This document shows, piece after piece, positions 44,712 to 54,376 of a stretch of 64,000 nucleotides of DNA. The notes under the pieces are model-generated. The model searched no databases and was not told the DNA's origin. It was given only the letters and a program-made list of their open reading frames with translations. Location of the stretch: assembly GCF_001426085.1 (NCBI RefSeq), contig NZ_LMRR01000012.1, forward strand, positions 65,318-129,317, in the 5' to 3' direction. Numbering within the stretch: position 1 is the stretch's first letter; every line of letters begins with the position of its first letter. The DNA is from Rhodococcus sp. Leaf278 (GTDB taxonomy: Bacteria > Actinomycetota > Actinomycetes > Mycobacteriales > Mycobacteriaceae). A program made the translations under genes and the position numbers.

Positions 44712-45154
44712 GCACACCCGACACCGGAACCGAACGCTCGCAACGAAACTGGCGACAGTGGCGCATTCCCAACAAGATCTACGGCCGCGTCCGCACGTCG
44801 ACCGTGGCCTTCGGTATCTGCTTCGTGCTCACCGGCCTGCTGTACGGCCAAGTCAGTGCCGATATCGCCGAGAGGGACAAGCAATCCATCGAGGGCCCGA
44901 TCGCCGTCGATCCGTCCGAGCTCACCCCATACACCGAGCCGCAGACCACTCGGCCGAGAAATTCGACGACGTCGGTCGCCCCCACTCCTACGGCCACCGC
45001 CGATGCGGAGCCGACGGGAAGCGTCGAACAGACCGGCGAGCAGGCGTCGACCACGACCGCACCGTCGACCACCACCGCGCCCTTCGGCGTCCCGATCCCT
45101 CCGGCTCTACAGTCGCTGATACCCACCCAGCCTGCGCCGACGTCGTCGCGCTGA
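44708..45154 (+). CDS. Proline/threonine-rich single-pass membrane protein
   Basis: A 148-residue protein with a basic N-terminus (RNWRQWRIPNKIYGRVRTS), one transmembrane helix (about 31-48, VAFGICFVLTGLLYG) and an extracytoplasmic tail of about 95 residues dominated by Thr, Pro, Ala and Ser, ending PPALQSLIPTQPAPTSSR. It corresponds in position and style to H37Rv Rv3103c, of unknown function. It precedes ftsE, so a link to division or envelope work is conceivable, but that is context only. GTG 44708 overlaps the MscS stop (GTGA). Confidence 0.75.
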   Translation: MSTPDTGTERSQRNWRQWRIPNKIYGRVRTSTVAFGICFVLTGLLYGQVSADIAERDKQSIEGPIAVDPSELTPYTEPQTTRPRNSTTSVAPTPTATADAEPTGSVEQTGEQASTTTAPSTTTAPFGVPIPPALQSLIPTQPAPTSSR

Positions 45155-45240
45155 CGCGCTCTTTACCGTCTCTCGGGACTCGCCGCGGTGCCCGCACGGG
45201 TCCGACGGTTACCGGCGGGTAAGGACTACACTGACGACCC

Positions 45241-45930
45241 GTGATCAGCACCTCGAATGTGTCGAAGTCCTACAAGACCTCCACCAGGCCCGCCCTGGAC
45301 AAAGTGACGGTCTCGATCGACAAGGGCGAGTTCGTGTTTCTGATCGGCCCGTCCGGGTCGGGCAAGTCGACGTTCATGCGGCTACTCCTCAAGGAGGAGA
45401 CGCCCACCTCCGGTGACATTCACGTTGCCGATTTCCATGTGAACCGATTGGCGGCCCGTCGCGTCCCACGACTGCGGCAGAGCATGGGCTGCGTCTTCCA
45501 GGACTTTCGTCTTCTACAGCAGAAGACCGTGGTGGAGAACGTTGCCTTCGCGCTCGAGGTGATCGGCAAGCCACGTTCGATGATCAAGCGCACCGTCCCC
45601 GAGGTGCTGGACCTGGTGGGACTCGGCGGTAAGTCCGATCGTCTGCCGAACGAGCTGTCCGGTGGCGAGCAGCAGCGTGTGGCGATCGCTCGGGCGTTCG
45701 TCAATCGCCCACTGGTTCTGCTCGCGGACGAGCCGACCGGAAACCTGGACCCGGATACGAGCCAGGACATCATGCTGCTGCTCGAGCGCATCAACCGAAC
45801 CGGAACGACGGTTCTGATGGCGACCCACGACAATCACATCGTCGATTCGATGCGCCGCCGCGTCGTCGAACTGGACAACGGACGAGTCGTTCGCGACGAG
45901 GCTCGCGGGGTCTACGGCGTCGGGCGCTGA
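45241..45930 (+). CDS. ftsE: Cell division ATP-binding protein FtsE
   Basis: A 229-residue ABC ATPase: Walker [19 protein letters not shown]-loop [17 protein letters not shown], signature [17 protein letters not shown], Walker [15 protein letters not shown] and H-loop [11 protein letters not shown]. With FtsX it forms a type VII ABC system that activates peptidoglycan hydrolases at the septum. GTG 45241 lies eight bases after a -10 TACACT (45227-45232) with no ribosome site: leaderless. The 66 bases to ftsX contain no terminator. Confidence 0.95.
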   Translation: MISTSNVSKSYKTSTRPALDKVTVSIDKGEFVFLIGPSGSGKSTFMRLLLKEETPTSGDIHVADFHVNRLAARRVPRLRQSMGCVFQDFRLLQQKTVVENVAFALEVIGKPRSMIKRTVPEVLDLVGLGGKSDRLPNELSGGEQQRVAIARAFVNRPLVLLADEPTGNLDPDTSQDIMLLLERINRTGTTVLMATHDNHIVDSMRRRVVELDNGRVVRDEARGVYGVGR

Positions 45931-45996
45931 CACCGGCCCACGGACAAGACCGCACAGACTTCTCGACCGAACGAATCGAAGGGCTCGGATTCCGCG

Positions 45997-46902
45997 ATGC
46001 GCGCAAGTTTCATCTTCAGCGAGGTCCTCACCGGACTGCGCCGCAACATCACCATGACGATCGCCATGATCCTGACGACCGCCATCTCGCTCGGACTGTT
46101 CGGCGGCGGATTGCTGGTGGTGCAGATGGCAGGGAAGACCCAGCAGATCTTCCTGGACAGAGTCGAAGTGCAGATCTTTCTCACCGACGACATCTCTGCC
46201 ACCGATGCGGATTGCGCGCAGGACACCTGCGCCACGTTGCGCTCGGACCTCGAGAGCACACCATCGGTGGTCTCGGTGCAGTACCTCAACCGCGAGGACG
46301 CGGTCAAGGACGCAACCGAGCGAGTGTTCAAGGATCAGCCCGAACTGGCCGAGCTCGTCAGTGCCGACAGCTTTCCCGCGTCGTTCAAGGTTCGCCTGAG
46401 TGACCCCGAGCGGTTCGGGGTGATCAACGACAACTTCGAGAATCGACCCGGCGTGCAGAGCGTGCTCAATCAGCGCGACCTGGTCGAGCGACTGTTCAGT
46501 GTGCTCAACGGCGTGCGCAACGCCGCCTTCGCGATCGCCACGGTGCAGGCGATCGCCGCAATCCTGTTGATCGCCAACATGGTTCAGATCGCCGCGTTCA
46601 CCAGGCGGACCGAGGTCGGCATCATGCGGTTGGTCGGTGCCACCCGTTGGTACACCCAGCTGCCGTTCCTGCTCGAGGCGGTGGTTGCGGCCCTGATCGG
46701 ATCTGCGCTGGCGATCGCAGGCCTGTTCACAGCAAAGAACATGTTCATCGATGACGTGCTCTCGGACGTGTATCAGGCCAACATTCTGGCCCGGATTTCG
46801 AACAGTGACGTTCTGCTCGTCTCACCGTTCCTGGCGCTGGTGGGAGTCGGCATGGCAGCGGTGACGGCCTACATCACGCTGCGTCTGTACGTGCGCGAAT
46901 AA
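45997..46902 (+). CDS. ftsX: Cell division protein FtsX
   Basis: A 301-residue membrane protein with four helices (about 21-43, 176-198, 224-246, 268-292) and an extracytoplasmic loop (about 45-165) that in mycobacteria binds the hydrolase RipC. The loop holds a Cys pair, DCAQDTC, as in mycobacterial FtsX. Other landmarks are the N-terminal [19 protein letters not shown] and the coupling region [24 protein letters not shown] lies about 13 bases before the ATG. Follows ftsE by 66 bases. Confidence 0.95.
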   Translation: MRASFIFSEVLTGLRRNITMTIAMILTTAISLGLFGGGLLVVQMAGKTQQIFLDRVEVQIFLTDDISATDADCAQDTCATLRSDLESTPSVVSVQYLNREDAVKDATERVFKDQPELAELVSADSFPASFKVRLSDPERFGVINDNFENRPGVQSVLNQRDLVERLFSVLNGVRNAAFAIATVQAIAAILLIANMVQIAAFTRRTEVGIMRLVGATRWYTQLPFLLEAVVAALIGSALAIAGLFTAKNMFIDDVLSDVYQANILARISNSDVLLVSPFLALVGVGMAAVTAYITLRLYVRE

Positions 46903-46985
46903 ATTCGCTTGCCGTTCGGTTCTATGCTGGAGCGGTTGCCCGTGGAACCGATCCATCCGGCGAACGCTCGAGAAAGGGCCCTGCA

Positions 46986-47459
46986 GTGAGAGAGAAGGGC
47001 CGCAAGGCCATCGCGACCAATCGCAAGGCGCGGCACAACTACTCCATACTCGACGTCCTCGAGGCCGGAGTCGCCCTCGTCGGGACCGAGGTCAAGAGTC
47101 TGCGTGACGGCAAGGCCTCGCTGGTCGACGCCTTCGCGACCGTCGACGACGGTGAGATCTGGCTACGCGGACTGCACATCGCCGAATACACGCTCGGTAG
47201 CTGGACCAACCATGCGCCGCGGCGAAACCGCAAACTGCTCCTTCACCGTCGTGAGATCGACCGCCTGGCAAGCAAGGTCAAAGAGGGAAACCTGACGCTG
47301 GTGCCGTTGTCGATGTATTTCTCCGACGGCAAGGTCAAGGTCGAGCTGGCGTTGGCCAAGGGTAAGCAGGATTACGACAAGAGACAGTCGTTGGCCAAGC
47401 GCACCGCCGAACGCGAGGTCACTCGTGAGCTGGGGCGTCGTGTGAAGGGCATGCGCTGA
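46986..47459 (+). CDS. smpB: SsrA-binding protein SmpB
   Basis: A 157-residue OB-fold RNA-binding protein: [47 protein letters not shown] and the basic C-terminal tail [20 protein letters not shown] that inserts into the decoding site. It delivers tmRNA to stalled ribosomes; ssrA lies 2.4 kb downstream on the same strand. GTG 46986 follows GAAAGGGCC. Its last bases contain the ribosome site and the likely CTG start of the next gene. Confidence 0.95.
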   Translation: MREKGRKAIATNRKARHNYSILDVLEAGVALVGTEVKSLRDGKASLVDAFATVDDGEIWLRGLHIAEYTLGSWTNHAPRRNRKLLLHRREIDRLASKVKEGNLTLVPLSMYFSDGKVKVELALAKGKQDYDKRQSLAKRTAEREVTRELGRRVKGMR

Positions 47460-48322
47460 CCGCTGTTCTGCTCGCTCTGGTAGCTGCCGTCGGCTATGGG
47501 GTGAGCGATTTCGTCGGTGGTGTCGCATCCCGCCGGGTAGCGGCATTGCGCGTGGTCATCGTCTCGTACCCACTGTCGCTTGTGATCGTTCTGCTCGTAG
47601 CACCGTTCGTCGGCGGCACGATCGAACTGTCGGCGATGCTGTGGGGGCTGGCCTCGGGTGTAGCAGGCGGCGTTGCAGTGTGGTGGTTCTACCTTGCGCT
47701 CGCGGCCGGGCCGATGGCCGTGGTCTCGCCGGTCACCGCCGTCCTGGTCGCCGGTATCCCGGTGCTGGTCGGGCTGTCGATGGGCGAGCGTCCCGGCATC
47801 ATCGCGTTCGTCGGTATCGCCGTCGCCCTGGTGGCCGTGGTGCTTGTCAGCAAAGAATCCCCGGACGAGGTGACCGGTGAAGTCGCAGGCGGACGGAAGA
47901 TGAAGTTCACCCGAACCGTGGCCTGGTTGACGGTCGGTTCGGGTGTGACCTTCGCTTTTGCGTTCATTTTTCTGCATCGGATCGGCGACGGAAGCGGACT
48001 GTGGCCGCTCGCGGCGTCGCGTGCGTCGGCCACCGCGGTGGTCTGGGTCGTAGCTCTGGCGTCCGGGCACTTCTCGCCCCCGCACGGCAGCGTGCTCAAA
48101 CTTGCGGCATTCGTCAGCGTCCTCGACGTGGTCGCCAACGCCGCCTTGATCTACGCCTATCAGGACGGTCTTCTCTCGTTGGTGAGCGTCATCGCCTCGC
48201 TGTATCCGGCGGCGACGGTCCTGCTGGCCATGGTGATGCTCGGTGAACGAGTCGGCGCTCTGCAGAAGATCGGAATGGCGTTGGCGCTCGGCGCGATCGC
48301 GATGATTGCCCTCGCTGGTTGA
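47456..48322 (+). CDS. EamA/DMT-family transporter with probable CTG start
   Basis: A 288-residue drug/metabolite-type transporter with ten hydrophobic segments in two EamA halves (split near residue 145, [16 protein letters not shown]). The only canonical start, GTG 47501, would cut the first helix in half. In the same frame CTG 47456 begins (M)[18 protein letters not shown], a normal DMT N-terminus, overlaps the smpB stop (CTGA) and is preceded by GAAGGG (47444-47449) with a six-base gap. An in-frame stop at 47426 excludes any start further upstream. I therefore place the start at CTG 47456. The substrate is unknown. Confidence 0.78.
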   Translation: MTAVLLALVAAVGYGVSDFVGGVASRRVAALRVVIVSYPLSLVIVLLVAPFVGGTIELSAMLWGLASGVAGGVAVWWFYLALAAGPMAVVSPVTAVLVAGIPVLVGLSMGERPGIIAFVGIAVALVAVVLVSKESPDEVTGEVAGGRKMKFTRTVAWLTVGSGVTFAFAFIFLHRIGDGSGLWPLAASRASATAVVWVVALASGHFSPPHGSVLKLAAFVSVLDVVANAALIYAYQDGLLSLVSVIASLYPAATVLLAMVMLGERVGALQKIGMALALGAIAMIALAG

Positions 48323-48353
48323 ACTGACCCGGTCGGGGGTAATGACCTCGTTT

Positions 48354-49814
48354 ATGACAGCTTCCGATTCGTCGACCGACATCCCCGTGGCTCAGGACGA
48401 CGGACTGCCTCCTCGCGTTCTCGTGACCGGTGCCACGGGCTACCTGGGCGGTCGTCTGGCCCCGCGCCTGCTCGACGAGGGCTACCGGGTCCGCGTGCTG
48501 GCGCGCACCCCCAGCAAGCTCGACAACGTGCCGTGGGCGGCGGACGTCGAGATCGTCAAGGGCGATCTGAGCGACCGAGAGTCGCTGAAGGAGGCGCTGA
48601 CCGGAGTCGACGTCATGTACTACTTGGTGCACTCGATGGGCACCGCGGGACATTCCGATTTCGCCGACACCGAACGCGACAGCGCCGAGAACGTCGCAGC
48701 CGTTGCTGCCGAGTGCGGCGTCGGGCGCATTGTCTACCTGGGCGGCCTGCATCCGCCCACCGGGGAACTGTCACCACACCTGAAGTCACGCGCCGAGGTA
48801 GGTCGCATTCTGATCGAGTCGGGCGTTCCCACCGTGGTGCTGCAGGCCGGTGTGGTGATCGGATCGGGTTCGGCATCGTTCGAGATGATTCGCCACCTGA
48901 CCAACCGGCTTCCGGTGATGACAACTCCGCGGTGGGTGCACAATCGCATCCAGCCCATTGCTGTGCGCGACGTGCTGCACTATTTGATCGGGGCCGCGAG
49001 CGCGCCGATCGCCGAATCCAGGACCTTCGACATCGGTGGGCCGGACGTGATGCAGTACGGCGAGATGATGAACATCTACGCCGACGTCGCCGGACTGAGG
49101 GAGCGCCGCATCATCGTGCTTCCGGTCTTGACTCCACGGCTGGCCGGCCACTGGATCGGGCTGGTGACGCCCATTCCGCGTGGGCTGGCGATGCCACTCA
49201 TCGAATCGCTGCAGTACGACGCGGTCGGTCACGAGATGGACATCGACGCCGTCGTGCCGCGCCCGGAGAACGGACTGACGGGCTACCGCGATTCGGTTCG
49301 ATTGGCGCTGCGCAAAATCGACGACGGCGAGGTCGAGACGAGGTGGACCGATGCCACCGGTACTGCGGCACCGTCGGATCCACTGCCTTCGGACCCTGAT
49401 TGGGCCGGGGAAGTGGTGTACACCGACACTCGGGTTGCCAGGAGTGCGGCCAAGTCGAGCGCTATCAGACCGGCTCTGGAACGCCTGGCCGACTCCGACG
49501 TGCTCACCGGTTGGCATCGTGACGCCACCGGACCCGACGCCTCGGCGTCGGGCACCGAACACACCACGCGGCTCAAGTCCTCGACCCGGCTTCCCGGCGA
49601 GGCGTGGCTGGACCTGACGGTCGGCGGAACGGCGAAGCAGCCCACGATCGAGCAGCGTTTGGTGTTCTTCCCACGCGGACTGGCCGGGCGAGCGGTGTGG
49701 TACGCCTCGCTGCCGGCGCGACTGGTGATGGCGCGTCGGATGTTGCGGACGGTAGTGCAACGCGTGGACGCCGATGCGGCCTCGAATTCTGCGGATCGCC
49801 GGGTCGGCCGTTAA
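48354..49814 (+). CDS. NAD(P)-binding SDR with DUF2867-like C-terminal domain
   Basis: A 486-residue two-domain protein. Residues about 17-300 form an atypical short-chain dehydrogenase/NmrA-like Rossmann domain (RVLVTGATGYLGGRLAPRLL; VYLGGLHPP; QPIAVRDVLHYL). The C-terminal part (about 330-475) is DUF2867-like, with TRLPGEAWLDLTV and FFPRGLAGRAVWYASLP, probably a lipid- or ligand-binding fold. The domain pair is common in actinobacteria and of unknown substrate. ATG 48354 lies eight bases after a -10 TAATGA (48340-48345); ATG 48342 is the alternative. It sits between the DMT transporter and ssrA. Confidence 0.8.
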   Translation: MTASDSSTDIPVAQDDGLPPRVLVTGATGYLGGRLAPRLLDEGYRVRVLARTPSKLDNVPWAADVEIVKGDLSDRESLKEALTGVDVMYYLVHSMGTAGHSDFADTERDSAENVAAVAAECGVGRIVYLGGLHPPTGELSPHLKSRAEVGRILIESGVPTVVLQAGVVIGSGSASFEMIRHLTNRLPVMTTPRWVHNRIQPIAVRDVLHYLIGAASAPIAESRTFDIGGPDVMQYGEMMNIYADVAGLRERRIIVLPVLTPRLAGHWIGLVTPIPRGLAMPLIESLQYDAVGHEMDIDAVVPRPENGLTGYRDSVRLALRKIDDGEVETRWTDATGTAAPSDPLPSDPDWAGEVVYTDTRVARSAAKSSAIRPALERLADSDVLTGWHRDATGPDASASGTEHTTRLKSSTRLPGEAWLDLTVGGTAKQPTIEQRLVFFPRGLAGRAVWYASLPARLVMARRMLRTVVQRVDADAASNSADRRVGR

Positions 49815-49879
49815 TGGAATGAATGTGGCCGGGCGAGGCGTTACACTGAACAGCCCGGGCATGGTGTTCGGGAACATAC

Positions 49880-50249
49880 GGGGCTGAACGGTTTCGACTT
49901 TGTATGTTGAGTCAGGGGAAGCGTGTCGGTGCAGGCGAGAGACCACCGTAAGCGTCATCGCAACCTTATAAGCGCCGATTCCAATCAGCGCGACTACGCA
50001 CTCGCTGCCTAAGTAGCGACTGCGTGTCTGTCAGTCCGGGCTTGCCCTCGGTCCGGGTACTGGCATCAGCTAGAGGGCTTACCGATTCATCCGGCCGCGG
50101 GATGATGAGGAACATCAAACAGTGGCTGGGATCGTCATCCTGACTTGTTCGCGAGATCGGGAGATCCAAGTAGAGACATAGCGGACTGCACACGGAGAAG
50201 CCCTGGCAATGCAGCAGAGGACCCGGGTTCGATTCCCGGCAGCTCCACC
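49880..50249 (+). ncRNA. ssrA: tmRNA
   Basis: The 5' GGGGCTG pairs with 3' CAGCTCC, and the tRNA-like end carries GGGTTCGATTCCC. The tag frame begins GCC at 49974 and encodes ADSNQRDYALAA, closed by TAA at 50010-50012; the tag ends in the protease-recognised ALAA. The terminal CCA is not fully encoded (CCG). A -10 TACACT lies at 49842-49847. One-piece tmRNA of normal length, about 370 bases. Confidence 0.97.
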
Positions 50250-50255
50250 GCAGGA

Positions 50256-50292
50256 GACCGGGCCGAGAGAGACTCTCTCGGCCCGGTCTTCT
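50256..50292 (+). terminator. Terminator after ssrA
   Basis: GACCGGGCCGAGAGAG (50256-50271) and CTCTCTCGGCCCGGTC (50273-50288) form a perfect 16-bp inverted repeat followed by TTCTTTG. Confidence 0.9.
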
Positions 50293-50368
50293 TTGCTTTG
50301 TCGGACAGGTCACATGTGCCCCTCCGAACCGATCCCACCCGAAGCGGCCTCGGTGCCGAATAACCGGC

Positions 50369-51028
50369 ATGAGCAACGAGCCGACTCCAGTACTGCGCAC
50401 CGGCAGGCGGGTGTCCGACCCTGCATTGGTCGTGTTGGTCCTCGGCGGCGGCAAAGACGTCAGCCGGGCGCGCAGTCGACCGTGGCACCTGGCCGGTCTG
50501 CGAATGTGGCCCTTCACCTGGATGCTTCGGCGTGTGGGACGCGCACACGACATTTCGGTGCAGCAGTTGCAGTACCGGTTCCGCGGCTGGAACGCCCCCG
50601 AACGGTCTCCGGTCGAGGACGCCCGGTGGGCGTTGAACCGAATCCGCGCCGAGCATCCTGACGTTCACGTGGTGGTCGTCGGCCATTCGATGGGGGGCCG
50701 CACCGCAGCTGCCCTGATCGACGACCCTTCTATCGTGGGTGTCGTCGCTTTGGCCCCGTGGTGGCCGGAGGGGGCGGAGGCCGATGCGTCCAGGCCGGGT
50801 AAAAAGCTGCTCGTGATGCACGGAACTGCAGACAAGTGGACCGATCCGAGAACCTCGCGCCGGGCGACCGAACGTGCGTCGGAGCGCGGGGCGTCCGCTC
50901 GCTACCTTTCCGTTCCGGGTGGGCATTTCATGCTCCGCAATCCGCGGCTGTGGTCGAGGGCGACGCGTGACTTCGTTCTCGGTATCGCCGCCGATGTGCA
51001 GGTCGACTGCATGGGCACACAGTCGTGA
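50369..51028 (+). CDS. Alpha/beta hydrolase
   Basis: A 219-residue alpha/beta-hydrolase-like protein: strand ALVVLVLGGGKDVSRAR, nucleophile elbow VVVVGHSMGGRTAAALI (Ser), APWWPEG, the acidic motif LVMHGTADKWTDP and the His in VPGGHFMLRNP. No signal peptide. It is the first gene of six whose starts overlap the preceding stops, leading into the UfaA1 lipid operon, so an acyl ester or lipid-related substrate is likely but unproven. Its stop overlaps the GTG of the flavin oxidoreductase. Confidence 0.78.
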   Translation: MSNEPTPVLRTGRRVSDPALVVLVLGGGKDVSRARSRPWHLAGLRMWPFTWMLRRVGRAHDISVQQLQYRFRGWNAPERSPVEDARWALNRIRAEHPDVHVVVVGHSMGGRTAAALIDDPSIVGVVALAPWWPEGAEADASRPGKKLLVMHGTADKWTDPRTSRRATERASERGASARYLSVPGGHFMLRNPRLWSRATRDFVLGIAADVQVDCMGTQS

Positions 51029-52296
51029 CGCGCCGTCGGGTTGCGGTTGTCGGGAGCGGTGTCGCCGGACTGACGGCCGCATACGCCCTGTCGAAGAATT
51101 CGTCGGTGACGTTGTACGAGGCGGACTCCCGCCTCGGGGGCCACGCGGACACGCATTACGTGGACGGCCCGGACGGTCCGGTAGGAGTCGACACCGGGTT
51201 CATCGTGCACAACGACCGCACGTATCCGACGCTGCTTCGACTGTTCGACGAGCTCGATGTGCCTACTCAGGATTCGGACATGAGCATGTCCGTGCGCTGC
51301 GACGGGTGCGGGCTGGAGTATTCGGGTGGCCAGGGAATGCGCGGAATCCTCGCGCAACGTACGGCGGTGTTCAAGCCACGATTCGTGTCGATGTTGCTCG
51401 ATGTCAAGCGGTTTCACCGGCTGGCGACCGAATTGCTCGACCGGGACGACTCCGCGGATTCCGACATCACCCTCGGACGTTTTCTCGCCCAACACTCGTT
51501 CTCGGCATATTTCGAATCCCACTTCATGACGCCGTTGGTGTCGGCGGTGTGGTCGTGTGATCCGGACACTGCTCTCGCTTACCCAGCTCGCTATCTGTTC
51601 TCCTTTCTTCAGCACCACGGAATGCTCACCGTCACAGGGTCTCCCAGCTGGCGTACGGTCACGGGCGGGTCGATCGAATACGTTCGGCGGGTGTCGTCGC
51701 ATATCGACGAGGTGCTGGTCGATACCCCGGTGCGCGCGGTCTACAGGTCGCACGACTCCGTGCAGATCCGGGACGGTCACGACGATCTGCGCACGTTCGA
51801 CGCCGCCGTCGTCGCGGTTCATCCCGGTGCAGCGCTGAAGATGCTCGCAGAACCGACTGCGCTCGAACACAGCGTTCTCGGAGCGATGCCGTACTCGACC
51901 AATCACACTCAATTGCACACCGACTCATCGGTGCTACCACGAAACGCCAGGGCTCGGGCCTCGTGGAACTACCACCTCCCGTCCTGTGCCGCCAGGCCCG
52001 ACCGAGTTCTGGTGAGCTACGACCTGACGAGGTTGCAGCGATTGGACGATACGCATCGAAGAATGTTGGTCACCCTCGGTGGAGCGGATCGCATCGACCC
52101 GAACACGGTGCTCGACGACATGACCTACGAGCACCCGCAGTACACCCCCGAATCCGTGGCAGCGCAGCGACGGCTTCCCGAATTGGACACCGATACGGTG
52201 GCGTTCGCCGGGGCGTACCACGGCTGGGGATTTCACGAGGACGGTGCGTTGTCCGGAGCACTCGCTGCACGACGAGTGGGTGCCACGTGGCTCTGA
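51025..52296 (+). CDS. FAD-dependent amine-oxidase-like oxidoreductase (Rv0449c type)
   Basis: A 423-residue flavoprotein with the dinucleotide motif VAVVGSGVAGLTAAYALSK, the GG-doublet region EADSRLGGHADTHYV, DTGFIVHNDRTYP, and a C-terminal FAD motif FAGAYHGWGFHEDGALSGA. Together with DUF1365 and a CFA synthase it reproduces the H37Rv order Rv0449c-Rv0446c. Homologues in CFA-like clusters have been linked to reduction or modification of methylated fatty acyl chains, but the exact reaction is open. GTG 51025 overlaps the hydrolase stop. Confidence 0.82.
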   Translation: MTRRRVAVVGSGVAGLTAAYALSKNSSVTLYEADSRLGGHADTHYVDGPDGPVGVDTGFIVHNDRTYPTLLRLFDELDVPTQDSDMSMSVRCDGCGLEYSGGQGMRGILAQRTAVFKPRFVSMLLDVKRFHRLATELLDRDDSADSDITLGRFLAQHSFSAYFESHFMTPLVSAVWSCDPDTALAYPARYLFSFLQHHGMLTVTGSPSWRTVTGGSIEYVRRVSSHIDEVLVDTPVRAVYRSHDSVQIRDGHDDLRTFDAAVVAVHPGAALKMLAEPTALEHSVLGAMPYSTNHTQLHTDSSVLPRNARARASWNYHLPSCAARPDRVLVSYDLTRLQRLDDTHRRMLVTLGGADRIDPNTVLDDMTYEHPQYTPESVAAQRRLPELDTDTVAFAGAYHGWGFHEDGALSGALAARRVGATWL

Positions 52297-53066
52297 CGTC
52301 CGTTCTGCCGGCCACTCGCGCACACGGAGCGGCCCTCTATGTCACGCGGATAGATCACGTGCGGCGCGCGCCTATTCGAAACACGTTCTCGTACAAGAGT
52401 TACAGCTGGTTCGTCGACCTCGACGCATTGCCCGAACTGCCGCGGATACTGCGGCCGCTGGCCTCGTTCGATCCCCGTGATCACCTCGGAGACCCCAACT
52501 CGACCATCCGCCGGAACGTCGACGCGTTCCTGGCGGAGAACGGTATCGATCTGGGCGGCGGACGAATCACGATGCTGGCCAGCGCGCGGGTATTGGGGCA
52601 CACGTTCAACCCACTGAGTGTCTACTGGTGTCACGACCCGGACGGAGACCTCCGCTGCGTGGTGGCCGAGGTGCACAACACCTACGGAGAGCGATACCGG
52701 TATCTCCTGCATACCGATCGTCGCGGCGCGGCCCGGACCTCCAAGAAGTTCTACGTCTCGCCGTTCAACGACGTCGACGGTGAATACTCCATGCAGCTAC
52801 CCGAGCCGGACGCCGCACTCCGCCTGTCGATCGTGCTCGAACGTCCCGGCCAGCCTCCGTTCGTGGCGACCGTCGACGGCCGTCGGCGCGAGGTGACGAC
52901 GCGGTCGATTCTTCGCACCGTACTCGAGATCCCGATTGCGCCGCTGCGAGTGGTGATACAGATCCGCTGGCAAGGCATTCGGCTCTGGGCGCGGGGCCTG
53001 ACGATCGTGCAGAAACCTACCCCTCCGGGGGAACGAGTATCCCAGAAGGAAGAGGCCCACAGATGA
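52287..53066 (+). CDS. DUF1365 family protein
   Basis: A 259-residue protein of the DUF1365 family: ALYVTRIDHVRRAPIRNTFS, YKSYSWFVDLDALPELP, FNPLSVYWCHDPDGDLRCVV, AEVHNTYGERYRYLL and KKFYVSPFNDVDGEY. It has no obvious catalytic motif or membrane helix; its genes almost always lie between an amine-oxidase-like flavoprotein and a CFA synthase, so it presumably serves the same lipid modification. GTG 52287 starts ten bases before the preceding stop; the longer open frame to 51963 overlaps the oxidoreductase. Confidence 0.82.
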   Translation: MALTSVLPATRAHGAALYVTRIDHVRRAPIRNTFSYKSYSWFVDLDALPELPRILRPLASFDPRDHLGDPNSTIRRNVDAFLAENGIDLGGGRITMLASARVLGHTFNPLSVYWCHDPDGDLRCVVAEVHNTYGERYRYLLHTDRRGAARTSKKFYVSPFNDVDGEYSMQLPEPDAALRLSIVLERPGQPPFVATVDGRRREVTTRSILRTVLEIPIAPLRVVIQIRWQGIRLWARGLTIVQKPTPPGERVSQKEEAHR

Positions 53067-54376
53067 CGACTGTGTCGAGATCCAATTCTGTGTCGAATCC
53101 GTACGGTGGTGCCGCCACGGGTCCGCGCCCGTCGGTCGATCCGCGCGTCTGGCCCCAGATCGCGCATGTTCCCGGCGGCATGAAGGTGGCTGCCGCCGCG
53201 CCCGTCGCCAATTTCCTGTTCCGTCGTGCGGTCGCGGGACTGCAGGTCCGGGTCGCGATGCCCGACGGCGAAGTGATCGGGGCCGGGTCGGACGACGCAC
53301 CGTTGATGACCGTCTATCGGCCGCACGACTTCGCCGCACGGGTCGGCGACAGTGGACTCATCGGATTCGGTGAGGCATACATGGCCGGAGACTGGGATGC
53401 CGAGGACCTCACTGCCGTGCTCGAGGTCTTCGCCCGGCGGATGGCGTCGTTGATTCCCAAGTCCCTCCAGCGACTCCGAGGGCTCTACATCCCGAAACCG
53501 CCGCGGAGCGAGCGCAATACGACGAAGAACACGCGATCCAACATTTCACGGCACTACGATTTGTCCAACGACCTCTTCGAGCTCTTCCTCGACGACACGA
53601 TGACCTACTCGAGCGCGTTGTTCGCCGGATCGGGAAGCGACAACGACAGTGAGGAGCTCGCCGACGCCCAGCGTCGCAAGATCGACCGGCTACTCGACCG
53701 CGCGGGCGTCGGAGATGGAAGCAGGGTTCTCGAGATCGGCACCGGATGGGGCGAGCTGGCTATCCGAGCGGCCGCTCGCGGTGCGACGGTACGGTCGGTC
53801 ACGTTGTCGACCGAACAGCAGGAACTCGCGCGCAAGCGTTGCGCCGCTGCGGGTTACGGAGATCGGATTCAGATCGATCTGCTCGATTATCGTCTGGTCG
53901 ACGGCGAGTACGACGCGATCGTGTCGGTCGAGATGATCGAGGCCGTCGGTCATCAGTACTGGGGAACGTACTTCGAGACGATCGACTCGTTGCTTGCGCC
54001 GGGTGGGCGAGTTGCACTCCAGGCCATCACGATGCCGCACGACCGCATGCTGGCCACCCGAAACACCTACACCTGGGTACACAAGTACATCTTTCCCGGC
54101 GGGTTCCTCCCGTCGGTGCGGGCCATCGAGGAAGTGACCGAGCAGCACACCTCGCTTCGGGTTCGCGAGCGTCTGTCCATGGGCGACCACTACGCGCGCA
54201 CACTTGCGCTGTGGGACAGCCGCTTCCGCGAATATCGAAGCGAGGCAGAGGATCTCGGTTTCGACGAGGTGTTCGCGCGTATGTGGCACTTCTACCTGTG
54301 CTACTCGGAGGCCGGATTTCGATCCGGGTACCTCGATGTTCAGCAGATCGTGCTCGACCGAAGGGACAATCGATGA
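53063..54376 (+). CDS. ufaA1: Cyclopropane-fatty-acyl-phospholipid synthase family, UfaA1-like
   Basis: A 437-residue SAM-dependent methyltransferase. The N-terminal domain (about 1-135, RPHDFAARVGDSGLIGFGEAYMAG) precedes the methyltransferase fold with HYDLSNDLFELFLDDTMTYSSALF, SAM motif RVLEIGTGWGELAIRAAARG, VSVEMIEAVGHQYW and WVHKYIFPGGFLPS. These features are those of UfaA1 (Rv0447c), which methylates unsaturated fatty acyl chains in phospholipids using SAM. ATG 53063 overlaps the DUF1365 stop (ATGA). Confidence 0.88.
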   Translation: MTTVSRSNSVSNPYGGAATGPRPSVDPRVWPQIAHVPGGMKVAAAAPVANFLFRRAVAGLQVRVAMPDGEVIGAGSDDAPLMTVYRPHDFAARVGDSGLIGFGEAYMAGDWDAEDLTAVLEVFARRMASLIPKSLQRLRGLYIPKPPRSERNTTKNTRSNISRHYDLSNDLFELFLDDTMTYSSALFAGSGSDNDSEELADAQRRKIDRLLDRAGVGDGSRVLEIGTGWGELAIRAAARGATVRSVTLSTEQQELARKRCAAAGYGDRIQIDLLDYRLVDGEYDAIVSVEMIEAVGHQYWGTYFETIDSLLAPGGRVALQAITMPHDRMLATRNTYTWVHKYIFPGGFLPSVRAIEEVTEQHTSLRVRERLSMGDHYARTLALWDSRFREYRSEAEDLGFDEVFARMWHFYLCYSEAGFRSGYLDVQQIVLDRRDNR

